In this document: positions 44,964 to 53,875 of the stretch, in pieces | Numbering within the stretch: position 1 is the first letter of the stretch | Layout of the letters: each line of letters begins with the position of its first letter | From: Streptomyces sp. NBC_01262 | Lineage (GTDB): Bacteria; Actinomycetota; Actinomycetes; Streptomycetales; Streptomycetaceae | NCBI RefSeq assembly: GCF_036226365.1 | Contig: NZ_CP108462.1 | Coordinates: forward strand, 5,719,501-5,783,500 | Length of the DNA stretch: 64,000 bases | Direction: 5' to 3' | Made by a program: the position numbers and the translations under genes | Notes under the pieces: model-generated | The model's database searches: none | Seen by the model: the letters and a program-made list of their open reading frames with translations, nothing else | What the model was told of the DNA's origin: nothing

Positions 44964-46499
44964 TCAGCTTTTCGCAAAGCGTTCGCGGAGCTTGTACTTC
45001 AGCACTTTGCGCAGAGTCTCGTTGCGCGGCAGCGCGTCGACGGTCTCCAGTTGCTCGGGCAGTTTCTGGGTGGCCAGTCCGGCCTCGCGCAGATACACGG
45101 TGATGTCGGCGAGGGTGAGCGGCCCGGCACCGGCGCTCTGTTCGACGACCGCGCAGACGCGCTCCCCGCGCTCGGGATCGGGCAGGCCGATGACGGCGGC
45201 GTCGGCGATGCCGGGGTGGGCGTAGAGGAGTTCCTCGATCTCCTTCGCGGAGATGTTCTCGCCCTTGCGGATGATGATGTCCTTGAGCCGGCCGGTGAGG
45301 ACGAGATAGCCGTCGTCGGTCAGCCGTCCGAGGTCGCCGGTGCGGAACCAGCCCTCGGCGTCGAAGGACTCGGCGGTCAGGAGCGGGTCGGTGTAGCCCT
45401 GGCAGACGGCCTCGCCACGCAGCCGCACCTCGCCGTCGACGATGCGTATCTCCATGGACGCGGGCGGGCGGCCCTCGGTGGTGGCGAGGCGTTCCTCGGG
45501 GTCGCGGGGTGAGCCCATGGTGATCATGGGGGCCTCGGTCATGCCGTAGCCGTGGGTGAGCCGGCAGCCGAGTTCGCGGATCACCTCCTTGTACAGCTCG
45601 GGCGGCTTGGGGGCGCCGCCGCCGGAGAGCAGCCGCAGGGTGGGGATCAGCTTCTCGCCGGGGGGCTGCTTGCGCTGCTCGGCGAGGAAGAGGGAGTAGA
45701 AGGCGGTGCTGCCGCCGGCCATGGTGACGCCGTGCCTGCGGTACGCCGCCAGGCTGCCGGGGAGCGCGAACTGCTCCAGGAGCAGCGCGGGGAAGCCGTA
45801 GAGCAGCAGCATGACGAGATAGTCGGGGCCGCCGATGTGGGCGTAGGGGAAGGCGATCGAGCCCACGTCGTCGGCGCGCATCTCCAGGGCGTGGGCGAGG
45901 CATGAGCCGCCCGCGATGAGGCTGCGGTCGGTGTGGAGCACGCCCTTGGGCTCGGAGGTGGTGCCGGAGGTCCAGTAGATCCAGCGCACGGCGGTGCCGT
46001 CGGCGGGCGGGCCGGGCAGGACGGCGGGGTCGCCGTCGGGGAGTTCGTCGTAGGCGGTGAGCAGCAGCGGGGGCTCGGCGAGGCCGGCGCAGAGCCGGCG
46101 AGCCATGGCGGTGAAGTCGAAGCCGCGCCACTCGCCCGGCACCGCGAAGAACTCCGCCCGGGTCTGGCCGATGATGTGGCCGACCTCGCGGTCCCGGTAG
46201 ATGGGGATGACGGGCGTCTGCACGGCTCCCAGGCGGGCGAGCGCGGCGGACAGCACGACCGACTCGATCCGGGTCGGCAGCTGCCAGGCGAACCTCGATC
46301 CGGGCCGCACCCCCAGCCCGTACAGCCCCGCCGCCACCCGCTCGGCGCGTCGGGCCAGCTCACCGAAGGTCAGCCGCCGGTCCTCGGCGGCGGTGCTCCC
46401 CTCCAGGAGCGCGGGTGCGTCGGGGCTTGCCGCCGCCCGGCCGGCGATGAGCGCCCAGAGTGTGGGCGAGTCGCTCAGGGCCCTGATGGTGTCGTCCAC
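44964..46499 (-). CDS. AMP-forming acyl-CoA ligase
   Basis: 511 residues of the ANL (acyl-CoA synthetase) superfamily. Motifs: P-loop 'IYWTSGTTSEPKGVLHT', A5-like 'THGYGMTEAPM', A7/A8 'GWFRTGDLGRLTDDGYLVLTGRLKDIIIRKGENISAKEIEELL' and the C-terminal catalytic Lys in 'LPRNETLRKVLKYKLRERF'. It activates a carboxylic acid to its CoA thioester, the entry step for the neighbouring acyl-CoA dehydrogenases. Its ATG lies 24 bp from a copy of the CTGAC-N5-GTCAG operator. Confidence 0.92.
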   Translation of the reverse strand: MDDTIRALSDSPTLWALIAGRAAASPDAPALLEGSTAAEDRRLTFGELARRAERVAAGLYGLGVRPGSRFAWQLPTRIESVVLSAALARLGAVQTPVIPIYRDREVGHIIGQTRAEFFAVPGEWRGFDFTAMARRLCAGLAEPPLLLTAYDELPDGDPAVLPGPPADGTAVRWIYWTSGTTSEPKGVLHTDRSLIAGGSCLAHALEMRADDVGSIAFPYAHIGGPDYLVMLLLYGFPALLLEQFALPGSLAAYRRHGVTMAGGSTAFYSLFLAEQRKQPPGEKLIPTLRLLSGGGAPKPPELYKEVIRELGCRLTHGYGMTEAPMITMGSPRDPEERLATTEGRPPASMEIRIVDGEVRLRGEAVCQGYTDPLLTAESFDAEGWFRTGDLGRLTDDGYLVLTGRLKDIIIRKGENISAKEIEELLYAHPGIADAAVIGLPDPERGERVCAVVEQSAGAGPLTLADITVYLREAGLATQKLPEQLETVDALPRNETLRKVLKYKLRERFAKS

Positions 46500-46522
46500 G
46501 GGGTGCCTCCCGGCGCATTGAG

Positions 46523-46537
46523 CTGACGGATAGTCAG
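46523..46537. promoter_or_regulatory. regulon operator copy 1 (acyl-CoA ligase promoter)
   Basis: CTGACGGATAGTCAG, palindromic arms CTGAC/GTCAG with 5-bp centre, 24 bp upstream of the ligase ATG (46499). Identical in all 15 bases to copy 2. Confidence 0.8.
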
Positions 46538-46625
46538 ATCTGCTCGAACCGGAGCGTAGGCGGCTTCGCCCCGCCGGTCCAGGGTGTGCGCATGGACGGC
46601 CGCGCGGGCGGGGCGTACGCTGAAT

Positions 46626-46640
46626 CTGACGGATAGTCAG
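46626..46640. promoter_or_regulatory. regulon operator copy 2 (amidohydrolase operon promoter)
   Basis: CTGACGGATAGTCAG, 18 bp before ATG 46658; the flanks AAT...AAA extend the symmetry to TCTGAC...GTCAGA. Copies 1 and 2 sit about 100 bp apart, one at each end of the divergent promoter region. Confidence 0.8.
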
Positions 46641-46657
46641 AAACGGTGGAGAGGCAG

Positions 46658-47863
46658 ATGGAGCCGATGGAACTGCCCCGGATCATCAGCGTCGACGATC
46701 ATGTGATCGAGCCCGCGCACCTTTTCTCGACCTGGCTGCCGGCCAAGTACCGGGAGCGGGGCCCGCAGCCCCTCACCGCAGGGATCGGCGAGCTCGCGTA
46801 CATCGGCGGGAAGTACCGGATCACGATGGACCCGGACGGGCCGCCGACCGACTGGTGGATCTACGAGGACCTGAAGTTCCCGTACAAGCGGAACATCGCG
46901 GCCGTCGGTTTCGACCGGGACGAGATGACCCTGGACGGCATCACACGTGAGCAGATGCGGCGCGGCTGCTGGGACCCCAAGGCCCGGCTGGCCGACATGG
47001 ACCTCAACCATGTCGAGGGCTCGCTCTGCTTCCCGACCTTCCCGCGCTTCTGCGGCCAGACCTTCGCCGAGGCGCACGACAAGGAGGTCGCCCTTGCCTG
47101 CGTCCGCGCCTACAACGACTGGATGGTCGAGGAGTGGTGCGGCGACAGCGGCGGCCGGCTGATCCCGCTCTGCCTGATCCCGCTGTGGGACATCGACCTC
47201 GCGGTCGCGGAGATCCGCCGCAACGCGGCGCGCGGGGTGCGCGCGGTGACCTTCAGCGAGATTCCGACCTACCTGGGCCTGCCCAGCATCCACTCCGGCT
47301 ACTGGGACCCCTTCTTCGCCGTCTGCGAGGAGACCGGCACGGTCGTCAACATGCACATCGGCTCGTCCTCGCAGATGCCCGCCGCCTCCCCGGACGCGCC
47401 GCCCGCCGTCCAGGCGTCGCTGAGCTTCAACAACGCGATGGCCTCGATGATGGACTTCCTCTTCTCCGGCGTCCTGGTGAAGTTCCCCCGCCTGAAGCTC
47501 GCCTACAGCGAGGGCCAGATGGGCTGGATCCCCTACGCCCTGGAGCGCGCCGACGACGTCTGGGAGGAGCACCGCGCCTGGGGCGGCGTACGCGACCTCA
47601 TCCCCGAGCCCCCGTCCACCTACTACTACCGGCAGATGTTCTGCTGCTTCTTCCGCGACAAGCACGGCGTCGCCTCCCTGGACGTCGTCGGCCGCGACAA
47701 CGCGGTCTTCGAGACCGACTACCCGCACGTCGACTCGACCTTCCCGCACACCAAGGAGGTCGCCCTCGACCATGTGAAGGGCCTCGACGACGAGACCGTC
47801 TACAAGCTCATGCGCGGCAACGCCATCCGGATGCTCGGGCTGGAGCCGGACCGTTGGACCTGA
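46658..47863 (+). CDS. amidohydrolase_2 (ACMSD-like) metal-dependent hydrolase
   Basis: 401 residues from ATG 46658 (GGAGAGG at 46648-46654). TIM-barrel amidohydrolase: metal-binding 'IISVDDHVIEP' at the N-terminus, 'VVNMHIGSSSQ' holding a further His, and 'AVFETDYPHVDSTFPHTKE' with the late Asp. Relatives decarboxylate or hydrolyse ring-derived acids and are frequent in actinobacterial acyl-CoA catabolic clusters; the reaction is unknown. First gene of an operon with two acyl-CoA dehydrogenases; the next gene overlaps its end by 10 nt. Confidence 0.88.
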   Translation: MEPMELPRIISVDDHVIEPAHLFSTWLPAKYRERGPQPLTAGIGELAYIGGKYRITMDPDGPPTDWWIYEDLKFPYKRNIAAVGFDRDEMTLDGITREQMRRGCWDPKARLADMDLNHVEGSLCFPTFPRFCGQTFAEAHDKEVALACVRAYNDWMVEEWCGDSGGRLIPLCLIPLWDIDLAVAEIRRNAARGVRAVTFSEIPTYLGLPSIHSGYWDPFFAVCEETGTVVNMHIGSSSQMPAASPDAPPAVQASLSFNNAMASMMDFLFSGVLVKFPRLKLAYSEGQMGWIPYALERADDVWEEHRAWGGVRDLIPEPPSTYYYRQMFCCFFRDKHGVASLDVVGRDNAVFETDYPHVDSTFPHTKEVALDHVKGLDDETVYKLMRGNAIRMLGLEPDRWT

Positions 47864-48981
47864 CCTGCACGGAAGCCGAGGAGGCCTTCCGGCACGAACT
47901 GCGCTCCTGGCTGGCCCGGGTCCTGCCCGCCCTGCCGCCCAGGCCCGACCCGGCGGACTGGCCGGCCCGGCGGGCGTACGACACCGGCTGGCAGCGCACG
48001 CTCTACGACGCCGGATACGCCGACCTGCACTGGAACGCCCCGCCGACCCGGCGCCTGATCTTCCTGGAGGAGACCGAGCGGGCCGGGGCGCCCTATGTGG
48101 GTGCGAACTTCGTCGGGCTGCTCCATGCCGGGCCGACGATCGCCGCCGAGGGGACGGACGGGCAGCGCGAGCGCTGGCTGCCGGGCATCCTGCGCGGCGA
48201 GCAGGTGTGGTGCCAGGGCTTCAGTGAGCCGGAGGCGGGCTCCGACCTGGCCGCGCTGCGCACGCGCGCGGTGCGGGACGGGGACGACTACGTGGTGAGC
48301 GGGAGCAAGATCTGGACCTCGCACGCCGAGGTCGCCGACTGGTGCGAGCTCCTGGTGCGGACCGACCCGGACGCCCCCAGGCACCGGGGCATCACCTGGC
48401 TCGCGATGCCCATGGACGCCCCCGGGATCACGGTACGGCCGGTGCGCACCCTCGCCGGGACGACGGAATTCGCCGAGGTGTTCCTGGACGAGGTGCGGGT
48501 GCCGGCCGCCAACCGGGTCGGGGCGGAGAACGACGGCTGGCGGGTCACCATGGTCACCCTCTCCTTCGAACGGGGCACGGCCTTCGTCGGTGAGGTCGTG
48601 GCCTGCCGCAGGGTGCTGGCGGAGGTCGTGGGCCACGCGAAGGAGACGGGTGCGTGGGACGACGACGCGGTGCTGCGCCGCCGACTCGCCCGGCTCGCGA
48701 TCGAGTTCGGGGTTCTGTGGCGGCTGATCCAGTGGAATGTCAGCGCGGGCGCGCCGGGAGTGGGCGGCTCGGTGTTCAAGCTGCGCTATTCGCAGGCCCG
48801 GCAGGAGCTGTACGACGCGGCGGCCCAGGTCCTCGGCCCGGGGGCGGCCGCGCTCGACGCCGGGCACCCGTGGATCGCCGACCGGCTCTCGTCCCTCTCG
48901 TACACCATCGCGGCGGGTACCTCGCAGATCCAGAAGAACATCATCGCCGAGCGGATACTCGGCCTGCCGAAGGGGGCATGA
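47854..48981 (+). CDS. acyl-CoA dehydrogenase, large subunit of a likely heteromer
   Basis: 375 residues from TTG 47854, which overlaps the amidohydrolase gene by 10 nt. ACAD motifs: 'WCQGFSEPEAGSDLAALRT' (substrate and flavin contact), 'VVSGSKIWTSHAEVADW', and C-terminal 'IAAGTSQIQKNIIAERILGLPKGA'. It lacks the 'TRxQFGxPIxxFQ' flavin segment that the next gene supplies. Together they fit the alpha2-beta2 ACADs known from actinobacterial steroid side-chain breakdown. Expected to form a 2,3-enoyl-CoA. Confidence 0.9.
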   Translation: MDLTCTEAEEAFRHELRSWLARVLPALPPRPDPADWPARRAYDTGWQRTLYDAGYADLHWNAPPTRRLIFLEETERAGAPYVGANFVGLLHAGPTIAAEGTDGQRERWLPGILRGEQVWCQGFSEPEAGSDLAALRTRAVRDGDDYVVSGSKIWTSHAEVADWCELLVRTDPDAPRHRGITWLAMPMDAPGITVRPVRTLAGTTEFAEVFLDEVRVPAANRVGAENDGWRVTMVTLSFERGTAFVGEVVACRRVLAEVVGHAKETGAWDDDAVLRRRLARLAIEFGVLWRLIQWNVSAGAPGVGGSVFKLRYSQARQELYDAAAQVLGPGAAALDAGHPWIADRLSSLSYTIAAGTSQIQKNIIAERILGLPKGA

Positions 48982-48987
48982 GCGGCC

Positions 48988-49917
48988 GTGGACTTCCGGC
49001 TCACCGAGGACCAGACGGCCCTGCGGGCGGCGACCAGGGAGCTGCTGGCGCGGCTCTATCCGCCCGAGCGGCTACGGGAGGACGCCGCCGACTGCGGGCC
49101 GCCCCGGCTGGACCGGGAGCTGTGGCGGGCGCTGGGCGACGCGGGCCTGTTCTCCCTGCGGCTGCCGGAGGCGGAGGGCGGCGTGGGACTCGGGATGCCG
49201 GAGGCCGTCCTGGTCTTCGAGGAGGCGGGCCGCGCGCTGCTGCCGGGGCCGCTGGTGGCGACGCATCTGGCCGCCGGGACCGTCCCCGGCGCGGCCGCCG
49301 GCCAGGTGGTGGTCACCGTTGTGGACGGCGGCACCGCCGAGTGGCTGGAGGAGGCGGACTGCGTCGTCGAGGGCTTCGGGGAGCCCGCTGTCCCCGGCCC
49401 GTACCCGGCACGGACCGAGCCGGTACGGTCGGTCGATCCGCTCACCCCGCTGCACCGCGTGCCCCATGACGGGGCGGGCGGCAGAGCCGCCTCCGAGGCA
49501 GAACTGCTGACCTGCGCACAGCAGATCGGCAGCGCCGCCCGGACCCTGGAACTGGCAGTGCAACACGCCCGGACCCGAGAGCAGTTCGGGCGGCCGATCG
49601 GGTCCTTCCAGGCCGTCAAGCATCTGTGCGCCGACATGCTGGTGCGCCTTGAGATGGCGCGTACGGCGGTCTACGCGGCCGCTGTCACCGGCCTGCCGGA
49701 GGAACACTTCGCGGCGATGCTGCTCGCGCGCGAGGCCGCCGGCCGCAACGCCCGTGACTGCCTTCAGGTCTTCGGCGGAATGGGCTTCACATGGGAGGCG
49801 GAAGTGCATCTGCACATCAAGCGGGGTTGGGTGCTTGGTCTGCGGGGCCGGTCCGACCGGAGCTATGAGGAGGCCGTCGCGGAGCAGTTGACGAAGGGCG
49901 CCGAATGGAGTTTTTGA
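48988..49917 (+). CDS. acyl-CoA dehydrogenase, short partner subunit
   Basis: 309 residues from GTG 48988, 6 bp after the previous stop. It has the ACAD helical N-terminus ('DFRLTEDQTALRAATRELLARLYPPERL') and the C-terminal 'HARTREQFGRPIGSFQAVKHLCADM' with 'FGGMGFTWEAEVHLHIKR'. The central beta domain is reduced and lacks the CQGxSEPxAGSD block, so it is unlikely to work alone. Last gene of this operon. Confidence 0.88.
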   Translation: MDFRLTEDQTALRAATRELLARLYPPERLREDAADCGPPRLDRELWRALGDAGLFSLRLPEAEGGVGLGMPEAVLVFEEAGRALLPGPLVATHLAAGTVPGAAAGQVVVTVVDGGTAEWLEEADCVVEGFGEPAVPGPYPARTEPVRSVDPLTPLHRVPHDGAGGRAASEAELLTCAQQIGSAARTLELAVQHARTREQFGRPIGSFQAVKHLCADMLVRLEMARTAVYAAAVTGLPEEHFAAMLLAREAAGRNARDCLQVFGGMGFTWEAEVHLHIKRGWVLGLRGRSDRSYEEAVAEQLTKGAEWSF

Positions 49918-50283
49918 CCTACTTTGAGGTATTTGCCGGAGATAAGTGGTGACCGAGTGCCGACATCGGGTTGTGTCCTAGGTGTGACTCGTCACGCGGT
50001 GGAGTCGGGGCCCGCCTCGGGTACGCTCCATCGAGTGCGAGTAGTGGCGAGGCGCGGCATTTGCGTGGCCCTCTTGAAGGAGGCGCCGCACGCGTCGCGC
50101 TGTTCGATTTCCTGTGATAAGCCCCGCACAGTATGCAGCACTCATGCCCCTTTGCGCCGGAATATGCCCGAAGCGCTTGTTGGGGTGACCGTAGGTAAAT
50201 CATGCTGTGTTGCGTCGAGGTCACGCTCGGTGATCGTGGCAAGGCGCGAGGCGATGTGTCCGCCGGTTCGGATGGTGTGAGCG
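49918..50283. other. 366-bp noncoding stretch of lower GC
   Basis: No convincing gene. One open plus-strand frame (49924-50280) is Cys/Arg-rich without a ribosome binding site or typical codon use. Local GC is clearly lower than in the flanking genes (for example around 50100-50220), consistent with the promoter region of the RsbW-like gene. I see no strong hairpin terminator and no copy of the CTGAC-N5-GTCAG operator. Confidence 0.5.
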
Positions 50284-50748
50284 GTGCAGGTCCTTCAGGT
50301 TCAGCTTGAAGTGGGTCCCGACCCGGCCGAGGTGGGGCGGGCCCGCAGGTGGGCGCGCTCGCGGCTCATGGGCTCCGGAATAGGGGCCGATGAACCGCTC
50401 GCCGAAACGCTGATCCTGCTGATCTCCGAGCTGGTCACCAACGCGGTCGTGCACACCGGCTGTCCGGCCGTGCTGCGCATGCTCTTCGGCTCGGACCAGT
50501 CCCCGGAGCGCGACACCGTACGCGTCGAGGTCGCCGACACCAGCGACTGCCCGCCCAGACCGCGGCACGCGGACAACGACGAGACCGGGGGCCGGGGCCT
50601 GGAGCTGGTGGACGGGCTCGCCGACCGCTGGGGCTGGGAGCCCGAGGGCGAGGGCAAGCAGATCTGGTGTGAGATCGACCGCGCCGCGGCACTGCCGCCG
50701 GCCACTGTGCCGAAACAGCCCGGAGGGCTGCTGTCCCGGCCTGCCTGA
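50284..50748 (+). CDS. RsbW-like anti-sigma/ATP-binding protein
   Basis: 154 residues from GTG 50284, a stand-alone HATPase_c_2 domain. N-box 'ELVTNAVVHTG', G1 'VEVADTSDCPP' and G2 'GGRGLELVDGLADRWGWE' are all present. Streptomyces carry dozens of such kinases or anti-sigma factors; the target is unknown. It sits inside the catabolic island but has no operator copy, so it is probably independent of it. Confidence 0.88.
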   Translation: MQVLQVQLEVGPDPAEVGRARRWARSRLMGSGIGADEPLAETLILLISELVTNAVVHTGCPAVLRMLFGSDQSPERDTVRVEVADTSDCPPRPRHADNDETGGRGLELVDGLADRWGWEPEGEGKQIWCEIDRAAALPPATVPKQPGGLLSRPA

Positions 50749-50785
50749 TCCCGGCCTCTGGAGGACTCCGAGAGCTCCGGGGACT

Positions 50786-51712
50786 CTAGAGAACCGCCAC
50801 CGGTGCGACCGGGCTGCCCGTGCCGCCGACGAACGGCTCCGGGGTCGCGTCCAGCAGGAATTCGTACCGCCCGGCCTCGGCGCAGGCCTCGGACAGCGCC
50901 TCCAGATTCCAGTTCTGCCCCTGGAGCATGCCCATCTCGACGAGGTCGAGCGCGTGCACCGGCAGCCACAGGTCCTCGATCTCCGGCGGGAAGATCTCGA
51001 AGGTCATGGTGTCGTTGGCGACCGCCGCCACATCGCGGGCGTGGAACCACTCCGGCGTGCGCACCGACAGTCCCGGGGACGGGTATGCGTAGGCGTGCTT
51101 GTCGCCCGCGAGGCAGATCTGCATCTGCCCGGTGCGGACCAGCACGATGTCGCCGGGCCGGACCCTGGTGCCGGCCAGTTCCTCGGCGGCGTCCAGATCC
51201 TCGGGGGTGACGGCGTGGTCACCGGGGAGGCGGCCGGCGCCCCGGGCGCGGGCCACGTCGAGCAGTACGCCGCGGGAGACCAGGGTGGTCACCTTCTCGA
51301 TACCGCAGAAGGCGGCGCCGCCGTGTGCGGTGATGGAGTCGGCGGGGCGGCCGTTGTAGATCCGCCCCGAGTGCGAGACATGGGTCAGGGCGTCCCAGTG
51401 GGTCGCCGCCTGCAGGCCCATCGTGACGGCGTCGTCGCTGGTGGCGACGGTGCCGGCGCCGAACATCTCGTAGTTGAGCATGACCATGGTGTGCATCGGA
51501 TTGACCCGCCCCGGGATCATCCCGGTCTGTACGCCGTCCTGCTGGAGCGGAAGCGCCAGCGGGATCCGGCGCCCGCTGCGGACGGTCTGTGCCGCGGCCC
51601 GGACCACGTCGTCGGTGATCAGGTTGAGGGTGCCGATCTCGTCGTCCCCGCCCCAGCGGCCCCAGTTGTTGACGCGTTTGGCGATGTCGTGGAACTCGGC
51701 GGGGAGAGCCAT
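50786..51712 (-). CDS. cyclase-family (kynurenine formamidase-like) metal hydrolase
   Basis: 308 residues from ATG 51712. PF04199-type fold: 'NNWGRWGGDDEIGTLNLIT' at the start is typical of the family, and the metal site is seen at 'QAATHWDALTHVSHSG' (His-x-Asp, then His). Such enzymes hydrolyse amide, lactone or ring bonds. It is divergent from the SDR operon and shares its operator region (copy 3 lies 54 bp upstream). Confidence 0.88.
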   Translation of the reverse strand: MALPAEFHDIAKRVNNWGRWGGDDEIGTLNLITDDVVRAAAQTVRSGRRIPLALPLQQDGVQTGMIPGRVNPMHTMVMLNYEMFGAGTVATSDDAVTMGLQAATHWDALTHVSHSGRIYNGRPADSITAHGGAAFCGIEKVTTLVSRGVLLDVARARGAGRLPGDHAVTPEDLDAAEELAGTRVRPGDIVLVRTGQMQICLAGDKHAYAYPSPGLSVRTPEWFHARDVAAVANDTMTFEIFPPEIEDLWLPVHALDLVEMGMLQGQNWNLEALSEACAEAGRYEFLLDATPEPFVGGTGSPVAPVAVL

Positions 51713-51765
51713 CGATGCCTCCTGGTCGTAGGGCTTGTGCTCGGGCGCGTACCTGCTCTTAGAAT

Positions 51766-51780
51766 CTAACGGTCCGTCAG
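51766..51780. promoter_or_regulatory. regulon operator copy 3 (cyclase/SDR divergent promoter)
   Basis: CTAACGGTCCGTCAG, one arm mismatch from CTGAC-N5-GTCAG. It lies 28 bp before the SDR GTG (51808) and 54 bp before the cyclase ATG, with the same AAT/AAA flanks as copy 2. Confidence 0.7.
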
Positions 51781-51807
51781 AAACTCTGAGAAGGGGCGGG
51801 ACCGGAC

Positions 51808-52737
51808 GTGGGCAACTTCCTTGCAGGAAAGGTCGTGGCGGTGACCGGTGCCGGGCGCGGCATCGGACGCGCGGTGGCCTTGGCGTGCGCTGCCGAGGGC
51901 GCGAAAGTCGTCGTCAACGACTACGGCGTCACCATCGACGGCAGCGAACCGACGAGCGAGGTCGCTGCCGCGGTCGTGAAGGAGATCGAGGCGGCGGGCG
52001 GCGAAGCCGTCGCCGTGGCGGACGACGTGGCCACGATGGCGGGCGGCGAGCGGATCGTCTCCACCGCAGTGGAGACCTACGGGCGGATCGACGGCGTCGT
52101 CTGCGTCGCGGGCATCCTGCGGGAACGGATGCTCTTCAACATGGCCGAGGAGGAGTGGGATCCCGTCATCGCCACCCACCTGAAGGGCACCTTCACCGTC
52201 TTCCGGGCCGCCAGCGCGGTCATGCGCAAGCAGGGCGCGGGCACCCTCATCGGCTTCACCAGCGGCAACCACCAGGGCAGCGTCTCGCAGGCCAACTACT
52301 CCGCGGCCAAGGGCGGCATCATCTCGCTCGTGCGCAGTGCCGCACTGGGCCTGCACCGGTACGGCGTGACCGCGAACTGCGTCGCTCCTGTCGCCCGGAC
52401 CCGGATGTCGGCCAATGTGCCGATGGACCTCACGGAGATCGGCGAGCCCGAGGACGTCGCCGCCATGGTCGTCTTCCTGCTCGGCGACGCGGCGGCCGCC
52501 ATCACCGGGCAGGTCTACACCGTCGCCGGACCAAAGATCGCGGTGTGGGCCCAGCCGCGCGAACTGCGGTCCGCCTACGCGGAAGGCGGCTCCTGGACGC
52601 CGCAGCGCATCGCGGAGTGCCTGCCCGGGACGGTGGGGACGGACCCCATGCCGATGCTCGCGCAGCTCGAAGCGATGCGGACGGCGGCGGCCCGTGCGTC
52701 CCGGGCCTTACGTGCCCCCGGCGCGGCGGAGGAGTGA
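51808..52737 (+). CDS. short-chain dehydrogenase/reductase
   Basis: 309 residues from GTG 51808. Rossmann motif 'VTGAGRGIGRAVA', structural 'VCVAGILRE' (NNAG equivalent) and active site Ser...'YSAAKGG' are intact. The ~60-residue C-terminal extension after 'GQVYTVAGPKIAVWAQPRE' is of the 17-beta-HSD4/MFE-2 type, suggesting a 3-hydroxyacyl-CoA or hydroxysteroid-like substrate. First gene of a four-gene operon with tight or overlapping junctions. Confidence 0.9.
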   Translation: MGNFLAGKVVAVTGAGRGIGRAVALACAAEGAKVVVNDYGVTIDGSEPTSEVAAAVVKEIEAAGGEAVAVADDVATMAGGERIVSTAVETYGRIDGVVCVAGILRERMLFNMAEEEWDPVIATHLKGTFTVFRAASAVMRKQGAGTLIGFTSGNHQGSVSQANYSAAKGGIISLVRSAALGLHRYGVTANCVAPVARTRMSANVPMDLTEIGEPEDVAAMVVFLLGDAAAAITGQVYTVAGPKIAVWAQPRELRSAYAEGGSWTPQRIAECLPGTVGTDPMPMLAQLEAMRTAAARASRALRAPGAAEE

Positions 52738-52738
52738 C

Positions 52739-53875
52739 GTGGACTTCAGCCTCGGACCGGCGGCCGAGACCTTCCGCGCGCAGGCCCGCGCATGGCTGGC
52801 CGCACACCCGGGAGGGGCCGGCGGACAGGAGTGGGAACGGACACTGGGAGCCGACGGCTGGATCGGCCTGGCCTGGAAGGGCGAGTACGGCAACCGGCAC
52901 GCCGACCTGGCCCAACAGGTCGCCTGGGGCGAGGAGTACGCCCGGGCGGGCGCCCCGGGCAGGGCGGGCCACATCGGGGAGAACCTGCTCGCGCCCACGC
53001 TGGAGGCACATGGCAGCCGCGAGCAGCGGGACCGCTTCCTGCCGGCGATCGCGCGTGGAGAGGAACTGTGGTGCCAGGGCTACAGCGAGCCGGGGGCGGG
53101 CTCGGATCTCGCCGGGATCCGGACCACCGCCGAGCGGGACGGCGACGGCGGTTACCGGGTGACGGGGCAGAAGATCTGGACGTCACTCGCGCATGAGGCG
53201 GACTGGTGCTTCGTGCTGGCCAGGACCGAGCCGGACTCCCGCCGCCATCACGGACTGAGTCTTCTCCTGGTCCCGATGCGGCAGCCCGGCCGGATCGAGG
53301 TCAGGCCGATCCGCCAGCTGACCGGCACCGCCGAATTCAACGAGGTCTGGTTCGACGGCGCGCACGCCGACGCCGGGCACATCGTCGGCGGAGCGGGCAA
53401 CGGCTGGCGGGTGGCCATGGCCCTGCTCGGATATGAGCGCGGCGTCTCCACCCTGGTCCAGCAGATCGGATTCGAGCGGGAGCTGAGCGGGGTCGTGGCG
53501 CGGGCCGCCGCCTCCGGCGCGACCGGTGACCCCGCTGTCCGCGACCGCATCGTCCGCCAGTGGGCAGAGCTGAAGACGATGCGATGGAACGCCCTGCGCA
53601 CCCTCGGCACCACCGACCCGGCCGCCCCCAGCGTGGCCAAGCTGCTGTGGGGCGGCTGGCACCAGCGCCTCGGCGAGCTGGCGGTGGCCGTACGCGGGGC
53701 GCCGGCGACCGCCGGACCGGCGGACTGGGCGCAGGAGGCGCCCTATGAACTCGACGAGGCACAGCGGCTGTTGCTCTTCAGCCGCGCCGACACGATCTAC
53801 GGCGGCTCGGACGAAATCCAGCGCACCATCATCGCCGAGCGGGTGCTCGGCCTTCCGAAGGAGCCCCGAGGATGA
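52739..53875 (+). CDS. acyl-CoA dehydrogenase
   Basis: 378 residues from GTG 52739, 1 nt after the SDR stop. Motifs: 'WCQGYSEPGAGSDLAGIRTT', 'VTGQKIWTSLAHEADWCFVLART' and 'YGGSDEIQRTIIAERVLGLPKEP'. It belongs to the same large-subunit class as the 47.9-kb gene. No short partner is encoded in this operon, so it may be homomeric or borrow the partner from the other operon. Confidence 0.92.
   Translation: MDFSLGPAAETFRAQARAWLAAHPGGAGGQEWERTLGADGWIGLAWKGEYGNRHADLAQQVAWGEEYARAGAPGRAGHIGENLLAPTLEAHGSREQRDRFLPAIARGEELWCQGYSEPGAGSDLAGIRTTAERDGDGGYRVTGQKIWTSLAHEADWCFVLARTEPDSRRHHGLSLLLVPMRQPGRIEVRPIRQLTGTAEFNEVWFDGAHADAGHIVGGAGNGWRVAMALLGYERGVSTLVQQIGFERELSGVVARAAASGATGDPAVRDRIVRQWAELKTMRWNALRTLGTTDPAAPSVAKLLWGGWHQRLGELAVAVRGAPATAGPADWAQEAPYELDEAQRLLLFSRADTIYGGSDEIQRTIIAERVLGLPKEPRG

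Noticed and set aside
49924-50280. 118-codon frame in the gap before the RsbW-like gene
   Set aside because: No ribosome binding site, Cys/Arg/Ser-rich, weak third-position bias, and lower local GC typical of a control region.
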